Assembly: GCF_900129505.1 (NCBI RefSeq)
Contig: NZ_LT670818.1
Location: forward strand, 6,605,001-6,669,000
Reading direction: 5' to 3'
DNA from: Bradyrhizobium erythrophlei
GTDB taxonomy: Bacteria; Pseudomonadota; Alphaproteobacteria; Rhizobiales; Xanthobacteraceae
DNA: 64,000 nucleotides
Under the pieces are notes generated by a model. The model ran no database searches. It saw only the letters and a list, made by a program, of their open reading frames with translations, and was not told where the DNA came from. The translations under genes were made by a program, and so were the position numbers. Within the stretch, counting starts at the first letter, position 1, and each line of letters begins with the position of its first letter. This document shows, piece by piece, positions 43,483 through 51,207 of this stretch.

Positions 43483-46400
43483 TGGCCTCGGTGTCGATCT
43501 CGGAGCCGTTCATCCGCCGCCCGGTCGGCACCACGCTGCTGGCGATCGGACTGTTCCTGATCGGGGTGGTGGCCTACCAGTTTCTTCCGGTGGCCCCGGT
43601 CCCCAATGTCGATTTTCCCTCGATCCGGGTCAACGCCACGCGTCCGGGCGCCGATCCCTCGGTGATGGCGTCGACCGTCGCCGCCCCGCTGGAACGGCGG
43701 CTCGGCCAAATCGCGGGCATCGACCAGATCACCTCGACCAGCGGGCTCGGCAGCACCAGCATCCAGCTGCAGTTTGCGATCGGCCGCGATATCGACCGTG
43801 CGGCGCGCGACGTGCAGGCCGCGATCAACGCCTCGCTGGCCGACCTGCCGACGGACTTGCCGACCCTGCCGAACTTCCGCAAGGCCAATACAGCGGCGGC
43901 GCCGGTATTCGTGCTGGCGCTGACGTCGAAGACGATCCCGTCCAGCGCGCTCTACGACGTCGCCGACACAGTGATCGCGCAGCGTATTTCGCAGGTGCCC
44001 GGCGTCGGCGAAGTCACCGTCAGCGGCGCCGATCAGCCCGCGGTCCGCATCGCGCTCAACCCGGTCGCGCTTTCCAATGCCGGAATTGCCACTGACGACG
44101 TCAGGCTCGCGATCATCAACGCCAACCCGCTGGGCCCGGTCGGCATCTTCAATGGAGGCCGCCAGAGCGAGACGTTGTCGATCAACAAGCAGATGCGATC
44201 GGCGGCGGAATTCCGAGATGTCCTGATCAAGAGCTCGAACGGCAATTTCGTGCGGCTCGGCGATGTCGCCGAGGTCGAGGATTCCGTGCGCAATACCCGT
44301 TCGATCGCCTGGTTCAACAAGCAGCCGGCGGTGCTGATCCAGATCACCAAGCAGGGCGACGCCAATGTCATCGATACGGTTGACCGTGTCCGGGCGCTGC
44401 TCCCGGAACTGAAGAAATGGATTCCGGGTGGGGTGGACATTTCGACCCTGGTCGATCGCACCACCACCATCCGCGCCAGCGTCCGGGACATGCAGTTTAC
44501 GCTGCTGGCGACCGCGATCCTCGTCATGGTGGTGGTGTTCGTGTTCCTGCGCCGGGTCACGCCGACGATCGCGGCCGGGGTCTCGGTGCCGCTGGCGCTG
44601 GCTGGCACTTGCGCCGGCATGTGGCTTGCCGGGTTCTCGATCGACAATCTGTCGCTGATGGCGCTGGCGATCTCGGTCGGCTTCGTGGTCGACGACGCCA
44701 TCGTCATGATCGAGAACATGTACCGCAACCTCGAACATGGCATGCGGCCCTACCAGGCGGCGCTCGAAGGCGCCAAGCAGATCGGTTTCACAGTGCTGTC
44801 GATCAGCCTGTCGCTGATCGCGGCCTTCACGCCGCTGATCTTCATGGACGGCATCGTCGGCCGGCTGCTGCGGGAATTTTCCCTCACCCTGACCTTCGCC
44901 ATCGTGGTCTCCACCGTGGTGTCGCTGACGATCACGCCGATGATTTGCGCCCATTACATCAAGGAGGCGACCTCCCACAACGCCACCTGGTTCGACCGCG
45001 TTGTCGAAGGCAGCCTGTCGCGGATCGTGACGTTCTACACGCGCACGCTGCGCGTGGTGCTGGGTTTTCCATTTTTGACGCTGCTGGTGTTCTTCGCCAC
45101 CATCGCGTTGACGGTCACGCTCTACATCAAGACCCCGAAGGGATATTTCCCGATCGACGATTCCGGCTTCGTGTTCGGGGCGACGCGGGCATCGGCAGAT
45201 ATCTCGTTCCAGTCGATGCTCGGGCTGCAGCAGCAACTCGCCGACATCGTGATCGCCGATCCAGCGGTCGCGGGCATCGGTTCGATACTAGGCACCGGCG
45301 GCCCCGGCGGCGGGGGCTCCAATCGGGGGATCATCCTCATCAGCCTCAAGCCGCCCGAGGAGCGGGGCGGATTGACCACCCTCCAGGTCATCGATCGGTT
45401 GCGCAAAAGTCTCTACCGGGTGGCGGGCATCCGCTTGTTCCTATTCGCGGTGCAGGATGTGCGCGCCGGCGGACGTCCGACCGATTCCGGTGACTACCAA
45501 TACTCGCTGTTGAGCACCGATCTCGACCTGTTGCAGAAGTGGGCGCCTATCGTCGCCAAGCGAATGGAAACGGTCGACGGCATTACCGATGTTTCCAGCG
45601 ACCGCGACCCCGGAGGCTTGCAATTAACGCTGTCGATCGATCGGCAAAAGGCCTCGAGCCTTGGCGTCCGCGTCCAGGACATCGACAACGCGCTCAACAA
45701 CGCGTTTTCGCAGCGGCAGATTTCGATCGTCTACACCCAGCGCAACCAGTACATGGTCGTGCTGGAGATCGATCCAAGATTCCAGAGCGATCCCGCCAAC
45801 CTCGAACGCATATTTATCGCCGGGGCCAACGGTGCGCAGGTGCCGTTGTCCACTGTTGTTCACTACCAGCGCGATCTGTCGCCCCTTGCGGTGTTTCATT
45901 CGCAATCGGTTCCGTCCTCGACAATGTCATTTAATCTGTTGCCTGATGTGCCGCTCTCGGTCGCCACTGCCAATATCCAGCGCGCGGTGGACGAATTGCA
46001 CATGCCGGAGGGCATTCGCGGCAGCTTCGACGGCAACGCCGGCGATTTCAACAAATCGAGCGGGCATATGCCCTTACTGATCCTCGGAGCGCTGGTGGCG
46101 ATGTATATCGTGCTGGGGGTGCTCTACGAGAGCCTCGCCCATCCCCTGACCATCATTTCAACCCTGCCATCGGCCGGGCTGGGGGCGTTGCTGGCGCTGC
46201 AGGTCACCAACACGCCGCTGACGGTGATCGCCTTTGTCGGCATCATCCTCTTGATCGGGATCGTCAAGAAGAACGGCATCATGATGGTCGACTTCGCGCT
46301 CGACGCCGAACGCAACCGCGGCCTGTCCTCGGCGGACGCCATTTTCGAGGCCTGCAGCGCCCGGTTCCGCCCGATCCTGATGACGACCATGGCGGCGCTG

Positions 46401-46592
46401 TTCGCAGGGGTCCCGCTGGTGATCGCCACCGGTCCCGGCACCGAACTGCGCCGGCCGCTCGGCATCACCATCATCGGCGGTCTGTTGGTCTCGCAGATCT
46501 TGACGCTGTACACGACGCCGGTGATCTATCTGCTGATCGACCGGATGCGGCGGCGGCCACAGCTTGCCGCGATCGCCGCACCCGCAGAATAG
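43482..46592 (+). CDS. mdtC: RND multidrug efflux permease, second of tandem pair (MdtC/MuxC-like)
   Basis: Second HAE1 permease, 1036 residues, similar in layout to its neighbour but clearly diverged. It opens with ISEPFIRRPVGTTLLAIGLF. The relay Asp pair is in VGFVVDDAIVMIENMYRNLE and the relay lysine in LLIGIVKKNGIMMVDFALDA, so both permeases keep the proton pathway. The periplasmic loop has a glycine-rich insertion (GTGGPGGGGSNRG), placed where substrate and exit regions vary between members. The start ATG shares one base with the TAA of the previous gene. Confidence 0.92.
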   Translation: MASVSISEPFIRRPVGTTLLAIGLFLIGVVAYQFLPVAPVPNVDFPSIRVNATRPGADPSVMASTVAAPLERRLGQIAGIDQITSTSGLGSTSIQLQFAIGRDIDRAARDVQAAINASLADLPTDLPTLPNFRKANTAAAPVFVLALTSKTIPSSALYDVADTVIAQRISQVPGVGEVTVSGADQPAVRIALNPVALSNAGIATDDVRLAIINANPLGPVGIFNGGRQSETLSINKQMRSAAEFRDVLIKSSNGNFVRLGDVAEVEDSVRNTRSIAWFNKQPAVLIQITKQGDANVIDTVDRVRALLPELKKWIPGGVDISTLVDRTTTIRASVRDMQFTLLATAILVMVVVFVFLRRVTPTIAAGVSVPLALAGTCAGMWLAGFSIDNLSLMALAISVGFVVDDAIVMIENMYRNLEHGMRPYQAALEGAKQIGFTVLSISLSLIAAFTPLIFMDGIVGRLLREFSLTLTFAIVVSTVVSLTITPMICAHYIKEATSHNATWFDRVVEGSLSRIVTFYTRTLRVVLGFPFLTLLVFFATIALTVTLYIKTPKGYFPIDDSGFVFGATRASADISFQSMLGLQQQLADIVIADPAVAGIGSILGTGGPGGGGSNRGIILISLKPPEERGGLTTLQVIDRLRKSLYRVAGIRLFLFAVQDVRAGGRPTDSGDYQYSLLSTDLDLLQKWAPIVAKRMETVDGITDVSSDRDPGGLQLTLSIDRQKASSLGVRVQDIDNALNNAFSQRQISIVYTQRNQYMVVLEIDPRFQSDPANLERIFIAGANGAQVPLSTVVHYQRDLSPLAVFHSQSVPSSTMSFNLLPDVPLSVATANIQRAVDELHMPEGIRGSFDGNAGDFNKSSGHMPLLILGALVAMYIVLGVLYESLAHPLTIISTLPSAGLGALLALQVTNTPLTVIAFVGIILLIGIVKKNGIMMVDFALDAERNRGLSSADAIFEACSARFRPILMTTMAALFAGVPLVIATGPGTELRRPLGITIIGGLLVSQILTLYTTPVIYLLIDRMRRRPQLAAIAAPAE

Positions 46593-46629
46593 CTTTGAAC
46601 CGCAGGCTCGCGCGGCGTATAGCGGGCAC

Positions 46630-47367
46630 ATGTCAAAATCATCCGAGCTAGAGGCAGGCGCCGCCGTCGCGGAGGCGATCCCGGACTGTCCGCGCTGCCA
46701 TAAGCCGTTGCCGTTGTGCATCTGCGACAGCATCACGCCGATCGAGAACCGCATCTCGCTTCTGATCCTGCAGCATCCGCAGGAGCAGGACCGGGCGCTG
46801 GGCACGGCGCGGCTGACCGCCCTGCATTTCAGGGACGCGGTGGTCAAGATCGGGTTGTCGTGGCCGAGCCTGTCCAAGGCGCTGGGGCGGCCGGTCGCCG
46901 ATCCCTCGCGCTGGGCGGTGCTCTATCTCGGCTCGGCCAAGGTCGCTGATCTCGACACCGACAGCGAGATCGTCGCCATCAACCGCAAGGGTGAAGCCGA
47001 GGATCATCAGCGCGCCATCCTGAAGGAGATCGAGGGCATCGTGCTGCTCGACGGCACCTGGAGCCAGGCCAAGGCGCTGTGGTGGCGCAATGCGTGGATG
47101 CTGAAATGCCAGCGCGTCATCCTCGGGCCGAAGCATCCGTCGCGCTATGGAAAACTGCGCCGCGAACCGCGCCGCGACGGCCTGTCGACCGTCGAGTCGG
47201 CTGCGATGCTGCTCTCGGCGCTGGAGAGGCGGCCGGATATCGCCGATACCCTCAACGCAAGTTTCGAACGGATGCTGGCGAAATACCGCGTGGCGCAGGT
47301 CGAGCTGCCGGAACTTGCGCCCAAGCCGCGGCCAAAGCGTGATTACCGCAGGCGCAAGCGGGGCTGA
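46630..47367 (+). CDS. DTW-domain protein (tRNA uridine aminocarboxypropyltransferase type)
   Basis: DTW proteins such as TapT transfer an aminocarboxypropyl group from SAM to a tRNA uridine (acp3U47 in E. coli). The protein has 245 residues from ATG 46630; an upstream start at 46564 would lie within the permease gene. The zinc ribbon is CPRCHKPLPLCICD (residues about 20-33). The DTW core reads LLDGTWSQAKALWWRNAWM, preceded by the nucleotide-side segment LLILQHPQEQDRALGTARL. A basic tail RPKRDYRRRKRG ends the protein. tRNA-Cys follows 127 bp later. Confidence 0.88.
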   Translation: MSKSSELEAGAAVAEAIPDCPRCHKPLPLCICDSITPIENRISLLILQHPQEQDRALGTARLTALHFRDAVVKIGLSWPSLSKALGRPVADPSRWAVLYLGSAKVADLDTDSEIVAINRKGEAEDHQRAILKEIEGIVLLDGTWSQAKALWWRNAWMLKCQRVILGPKHPSRYGKLRREPRRDGLSTVESAAMLLSALERRPDIADTLNASFERMLAKYRVAQVELPELAPKPRPKRDYRRRKRG

Positions 47368-47493
47368 TCTGGATCGGGCCGCCTCGTCGAATTGATGCTT
47401 CCGATCCAGCCGTTTCGGATTTTCAAATCGAGGCGCAAAGGGGTGAGGGCGGTTGCCTAAGGCGGTGATGCCTAGTAATGATCCGCCCCAAGG

Positions 47494-47567
47494 GGCCACG
47501 TGGCGGAGTGGTTACGCAACGGTCTGCAAAACCGTGTACACCAGTTCAATTCTGGTCGTGGCCTCCA
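47494..47567 (+). tRNA. tRNA-Cys (anticodon GCA)
   Basis: The acceptor strand GGCCACG pairs with CGTGGCC, followed by T and an encoded CCA (47565-47567). The anticodon arm is ACGGT - CTGCAAA - ACCGT, giving GCA (Cys). The T arm is ACCAG - TTCAATT - CTGGT. All stems pair. Confidence 0.96.
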
Positions 47568-47913
47568 ACTCCACCTCATTGACTTCACAGTATTATTTTA
47601 TTCCCCGCGGGTTCCCATAGGCGGGCTTGCCGTCGCCGGAGCGTGCGGCTGCCGCGGGATCGTTTTTCAACCTCGGGCGTTAGCGGACCGCCAAACCGGG
47701 GGCCGCGATGATCGAGTTGTTTGAAGTTACTGTTGTGATTTGCACACCGGTTGGATCATCGTGTCGGCGATCATACGGTGGCAGCAGCGGTGATCGGAAT
47801 GGGTGCCTTGGGAGTGCGGCCGACGTTGATGCAGTCCGTGACGCGCGCGCTTGCCTTGGTCTTGACGGTTTGCACCCGTAGTTGGCGGCATTGTCTGGAC
47901 GTGGGGATCGCCT
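47568..47913 (+). other. Stretch after tRNA-Cys, no gene seen
   Basis: An AT-rich patch with T runs (about 47588-47602) could end the tRNA transcript. The rest should contain the promoter of the following small gene. Frames across it in both directions are not protein-like. Confidence 0.35.
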
Positions 47914-48171
47914 ATGCCAAGAAAGGGAATCACCGGGCACGACGGCTGGGTCATCACCGAAGCCCTGGCAACCGCGCTGGTCGCGCTGGAGCAGCTTCCG
48001 CCGAAACACCAGCCGCAGACGCATATGGAAGATATCAGGAAGCTGTTGGCGGCAGGCTCAGCGCCCGCGAGCGTCAACCTGCATCTGGCGCAGGCCAAGT
48101 GCCGGTTATTCCCCGAGATTGACCCTGAGGCGATCTATCTCGAATACGGGCTCGGCGACGGGCAGGGCTGA
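47914..48171 (+). CDS. Small hypothetical protein
   Basis: The protein has 85 residues starting MPRKGITGHDGWVITEALAT and is mostly helical (ALVALEQLPPKHQPQTHMED, then LHLAQAKCRLFPEIDPEAIY). It has one cysteine and no signal or membrane segment. Codon use is normal for the genome and GGGG lies before the ATG, so it is probably real. I think I have seen similar short Bradyrhizobium proteins but cannot name a family. Confidence 0.55.
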   Translation: MPRKGITGHDGWVITEALATALVALEQLPPKHQPQTHMEDIRKLLAAGSAPASVNLHLAQAKCRLFPEIDPEAIYLEYGLGDGQG

Positions 48172-48244
48172 GAGCGGCCCGCTACAATCCAACCAATGAC
48201 TTGGGTTGACGTTCGGTGAGCCCGGGAGAGGCTCCGAGCCCCGA

Positions 48245-48424
48245 TCAGCAGGAGGCGTACCAGCCCTCTGGAAACGGAATCAGCGGCCAGGCCTGCCGGT
48301 TGTCGTTGGCGGCCTCCTGCGGCTCATCATGCACAGGCAGCTTAGCCAAGAAGTGTTCCTGCGGCGCGGGTTCGATCGCCATTTGTACGGCCTCCAGCAA
48401 TCGGTCGTATTCAGCTTCGCTCAT
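48245..48424 (-). CDS. Small hypothetical protein
   Basis: The protein has 59 residues. I start it at the ATG at 48424 because GGAGG lies five bases before it; the frame runs back to 48580 through what looks like control DNA. It begins MSEAEYDRLLEAVQMAIEPA and ends in a proline/aromatic stretch (AWPLIPFPEGWYASC). No known domain. It converges with the 47914 gene and is divergent from the Cys-rich secreted protein across a CRP-type palindrome. Confidence 0.5.
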   Translation of the reverse strand: MSEAEYDRLLEAVQMAIEPAPQEHFLAKLPVHDEPQEAANDNRQAWPLIPFPEGWYASC

Positions 48425-48573
48425 CGCGGCCTCCGGTTCTCCGAAGGCGCAAGGTCTCAAAACTCTTCTGTTTCCGGGTTGAATGGATCGCTCAAATTTT
48501 ACCGATCGAGCGATCGCGGCCAGGTTGGTTACTGAAGTGTTGATCCCCTGCGAAGATGTAGACCGGCCTGGCG

Positions 48574-48605
48574 CGGCCAAATGTGAGAAAAATCACATTT
48601 GGCCG
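48574..48605. promoter_or_regulatory. Perfect CRP/FNR-type palindrome
   Basis: CGGCCAAATGTGA (48574-48586) and TCACATTTGGCCG (48593-48605) are perfect 13-bp arms around a 6-base spacer. The core AAATGTGA-N6-TCACATTT equals the ideal E. coli CRP site. It is centred about 89 bp before the ATG at 48679 and about 165 bp before the minus-strand gene ending at 48245. A CRP-family activator or repressor is the natural candidate. The sequence could also fold as a hairpin, but no T run follows. Confidence 0.7.
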
Positions 48606-48634
48606 ACAATCTTTACGCTACTTGCCAGCATGAC

Positions 48635-48657
48635 GCCGGCGCCGTCGTGGCGCCGGC
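48635..48657 (+). promoter_or_regulatory. Leader hairpin before the Cys-rich secreted protein
   Basis: GCCGGCGCC (48635-48643) and GGCGCCGGC (48649-48657) form a perfect 9-bp GC stem with a 5-base loop, ending about 10 bases before the AAGGGG ribosome site of the next gene. It would lie in the 5' leader if transcription starts near the CRP-type site. It may affect mRNA stability or translation. Confidence 0.45.
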
Positions 48658-48678
48658 ACTCCGCAAGGGGATGCTGTC

Positions 48679-48915
48679 ATGACGGTAAGGTTTCCCGGAG
48701 TTTCCGCTGGCGCCGGCCGCGCCCATCTTGCCGCGGCGTTCGGTCTGTTGCTTGTGCAGTTCGCCGCCGGTTCGGCGTCCGCGGATATCGCCACGCCGGA
48801 ACAGAAGCGGGCCTGCACACCCGACGCCTATCGCCTTTGCGCGGGCGAAATCCCCAACGTGCGGGCGATCACCAGCTGCCTGCGGCGGCGGAAGGCCCGC
48901 CTCAGCGACGCCTGA
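48679..48915 (+). CDS. Small exported Cys-rich protein, C-terminus shortened by a frameshift
   Basis: The protein has 78 residues. The signal peptide is GRAHLAAAFGLLLVQFAAGSASA, cut before DIATPEQ. The mature part has three cysteines: RACTPDAYRLCAGEIPNVRA, then ITSCLRRRKARLSDA before TGA. The bases after the stop, read one frame over, give KAMFEQ and a stop at 48933-48935. Restoring one base (TGC for the interrupted TG/A) gives ACKAMFEQ, supplying the fourth cysteine expected from the C-x7-C-x11-C spacing. I therefore suspect a one-base loss, or a sequencing error, at 48914-48915. The family is common in Bradyrhizobium; its function is unknown to me. Confidence 0.65.
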   Translation: MTVRFPGVSAGAGRAHLAAAFGLLLVQFAAGSASADIATPEQKRACTPDAYRLCAGEIPNVRAITSCLRRRKARLSDA

Positions 48916-49069
48916 AGGCGATGTTCGAGCAGTGACGATTCGCTTCGATGCCCCGGCCGCTGCACCGTAATCGCCCGGAGTATGAGCCGATTCGAAACTC
49001 GACTATGGATTTCCCGCGCTCGCGCCAAGACGCGCGCTCCCGTTTCCAGCCCTGCGGGGGCGGACTGGT

Positions 49070-49106
49070 CACGAGGCCCGGACTCCTAGGCACGCCGGGC
49101 CTCGTG
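49070..49106. repeat. Strong hairpin upstream of the terminator
   Basis: CACGAGGCCCGG (49070-49081) and CCGGGCCTCGTG (49095-49106) form a perfect 12-bp stem with a 13-base loop. It lies 20 bp before a classical terminator hairpin. It may be a repeat-element remnant or a second terminator stem. Confidence 0.6.
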
Positions 49107-49124
49107 TTCTTCCGGAACGGAAAA

Positions 49125-49150
49125 CCCCGGCCTTGAGGCCGGGGTTTTTT
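49125..49150. terminator. Rho-independent terminator, probably two-way
   Basis: CCCCGGCC (49125-49132), loop TTGA, GGCCGGGG (49137-49144), then TTTTTT. On the minus strand the same stem is followed by TTTT. It lies beyond the end of the minus-strand gene at 49196 and to the right of the Cys-rich protein gene, so it can end both transcripts. Confidence 0.85.
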
Positions 49151-49195
49151 GCTTCCGCCCGTCGCGTGGCGGCGGGTTTTGCTGCCGTCCAACTC

Positions 49196-49504
49196 CTATC
49201 GTCCGCCCGGAGGCGGGGTCAGCGTCGATCCGCTGGGCGAGGGGTTGATCAGACTATTGCCGGACGGGTTCAAGTTACTGTTCGCCCCGCCTGTTGCGCT
49301 GCCGGCTCCCGTTGTCATTCCATTATTCAGGCCGCCGCCGGTTGTCGTTCCCGGCGAAGTTCCCATGGTCGTTCCGTTCATGGACGAGCCGGTCGTGGTT
49401 CCACCCGCGGCCGCGCCGCCCGCAGAGCCGGTGCCGGTTTGGGCGAAAGCAGCACCGCTTGAAAGGGCGAGCAGAGCCGCCAGCCCGATGCTGGTCAGTT
49501 TCAT
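49196..49504 (-). CDS. Small exported Gly/Thr/Ser-rich protein
   Basis: The protein has 102 residues. The signal peptide is MKLTSIGLAALLALSSGAAFA, cut before QTGTG. The mature part is almost only Gly, Thr, Ser, Asn and Pro, with loose repeats of the type GTTTGSSMNGTTMG and a final STLTPPPGGR. No cysteine and no predicted fold. Low-complexity exported proteins of this kind are frequent in Bradyrhizobium and may be surface or periplasmic fillers. A terminator lies 46 bp past its end. Confidence 0.65.
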   Translation of the reverse strand: MKLTSIGLAALLALSSGAAFAQTGTGSAGGAAAGGTTTGSSMNGTTMGTSPGTTTGGGLNNGMTTGAGSATGGANSNLNPSGNSLINPSPSGSTLTPPPGGR

Positions 49505-49731
49505 GATAATCTTCCTCTTGCTGTGAAAGGGAAGAACCGAAGGCGCCGGAATACGTTCCGGTTCGCGCGCATCAACTGAACGTGGTTCGCCAGATCCGGA
49601 ACCGCTTCGCTGGCGTTCACGAATTGGTGCGCGGCGCGGCCTCGTTTACGTTCGGTTATCCCTGTCGGCGCCGTATCGGGAACGCCAGTCGCGACGGTGC
49701 GTTTTCTTCGCTCCGGAGACGGAGCGGTCCG

Positions 49732-49974
49732 ATGGATGAATTTGCAAAAATCGACAGGGCGCTCGACGAACTTCTGGTCAACCTCGGAGCCATGGTGCTC
49801 CGGCTGTCGAGTCCGGAAGTCTCAAAAACCGTTGAAGAGCGCAATGCCCTCGCGCGATCCGTCAATCAGTATGCGGCCTGCGCACGCCGCTCGACCGATC
49901 CACGCGTGCAGCGGCTGAATGATGACCTTGCGGAAACGCTGCGGCCCCGGCTGCGGATCGTCTCCAGCAGCTAG
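49732..49974 (+). CDS. Small hypothetical helical protein
   Basis: The protein has 80 residues from ATG 49732 with GGAG upstream; the frame is open back to 49582 but that part is not protein-like. The sequence (MDEFAKIDRALDELLVNLGA, then VSKTVEERNALARSVNQYAA) is probably alpha-helical and has one cysteine. No family recognised. Confidence 0.5.
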   Translation: MDEFAKIDRALDELLVNLGAMVLRLSSPEVSKTVEERNALARSVNQYAACARRSTDPRVQRLNDDLAETLRPRLRIVSSS

Positions 49975-50036
49975 CCTTGCGTATCGGCCCCCAGGCCGAG
50001 GATAGCGGTTTGCCGGTGCGGTGTTGCTGGTTCTGA

Positions 50037-50330
50037 TCAGCAGCTCCGACAGATCGACCCGATTGATTTGTCGACCTTGGCTTCTTCGCGGTCGATGGCA
50101 GGATTGGTGCCGAGCGGTGGTCCTTTCTGCGGGCTGCCAATGCCGCTGGACGAGAGCGCCGTACCCAACGAGTTGGTTCCGGGAGCGGCAGGGCTCGTGC
50201 CGGAGGCGCCACCGGTGACGGGGATGCCTCCAGACGAATGGTGCGAACCCATGCCACCGCCCCGGGCAAACGCCGCCGGGATCGAAAGGCCGACGCAAAG
50301 GGAGACGCAGAGGACCGAAAGGGTTTTCAT
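50037..50330 (-). CDS. Small exported Gly/Ser/Pro-rich protein with C-terminal CRSC
   Basis: The protein has 97 residues from ATG 50330, with GAGGGAG eight bases upstream. The signal peptide is MKTLSVLCVSLCVGLSIPAAFA, cut before RGGGMGSHH. The mature part is low complexity (GGIPVTGGASGTSPAAPGTN) and ends in a more ordered segment, IDREEAKVDKSIGSICRSC, with two cysteines. It resembles the 49196 protein in style but not in sequence. A longer frame back to 50471 is unlikely. Confidence 0.6.
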   Translation of the reverse strand: MKTLSVLCVSLCVGLSIPAAFARGGGMGSHHSSGGIPVTGGASGTSPAAPGTNSLGTALSSSGIGSPQKGPPLGTNPAIDREEAKVDKSIGSICRSC

Positions 50331-50511
50331 GCCGAAACTCCCTCTGACACGCGCGTTAACGCAACCATTTGAGATGGGTTCGGCGCTAAATCGAATTGTA
50401 CGCGTGCAGGCTTTCACGATTTGGCGGGCTGTGGAATGAGCTGGCCCAAGCGGCCGGTCGGCCGGCGGCATGACAGCTCGATCAATTATTCAGGCGAGGA
50501 TCTGATTGAAT

Positions 50512-50586
50512 TGGCTCCCCGGGCTGGATTCGAACCAGCGACCATTCGATTAACAGTCGAATGCTCTACCGCTGAGCTACCGAGGA
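50512..50586 (-). tRNA. tRNA-Asn (anticodon GTT)
   Basis: On the minus strand, TCCTCGG pairs with CCGGGGA (one T-G pair), followed by G and an encoded CCA. The anticodon arm is TTCGA - CTGTTAA - TCGAA, giving GTT (Asn). The T arm is GCTGG - TTCGAAT - CCAGC. Confidence 0.96.
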
Positions 50587-50857
50587 ATAGGGCGAAAACC
50601 GTGTTCGCACGCGGCAGCGTATAACAAAGCCGTTACGGCTTGCAAAGGACGAAATATCCGCCTCCGGCGCGACATCAAGAGGGCGGGGGAACTGCCTGCG
50701 CCACAAGGGTTTGTTACCCCTGACGGCCGAACCGGACCTTTGCCTCGGCGCCGCTCGGGGCGCACCAGCAGCCCCGCCGCAGCGTCAAGGTGGCGCCAAA
50801 AAGTCGCATTCCGCGACGAATACTGATACCGCCGGGTTTCACCACGGAAGTGATTCG

Positions 50858-51049
50858 ATGCGAAACTCTCAGACCGATTATACAAGGCGGACGCCTTCGA
50901 TCGTCCCAAGCGAGATACCCGCTGGGAAATCCGCGATGAGCGACGACGAATGCGTGATGCGGCTTAAGAAAGCCGTCGAGGAGCATGATTCGGCGGATCT
51001 GGACGAGGTCGCAAGGCTGATCGCACGGCTCGCGGTGACGATCGAATAG
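50858..51049 (+). CDS. Small hypothetical protein
   Basis: The protein has 63 residues from ATG 50858, with GGAAG eight bases upstream. The second half is a clear amphipathic helix (MSDDECVMRLKKAVEEHDSA, then DLDEVARLIARLAVTIE). The ATG at 50937 would give only that helix. No family recognised. It stands alone between tRNA-Asn and the PIMT-like gene. Confidence 0.45.
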   Translation: MRNSQTDYTRRTPSIVPSEIPAGKSAMSDDECVMRLKKAVEEHDSADLDEVARLIARLAVTIE

Positions 51050-51207
51050 GCCCGTATTTGCGAACGGCAGGCAGCTTTGCAGGGTAGCGGATTGCAGCCT
51101 TTGCCGCCGCGATCGGCGTTGCGTTTTGGCGAAGTTTGTACCAGAGATGACGCGGTTCTTAACGCTTTCCCGCGGGCGATGTCCGCAACTCACCCCAGGG
51201 TCCGCCA

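Noticed and set aside
43374..45236. 620-codon minus-strand frame opposite the second RND permease
   Set aside because: Same shadow signature; the plus strand encodes a complete permease.
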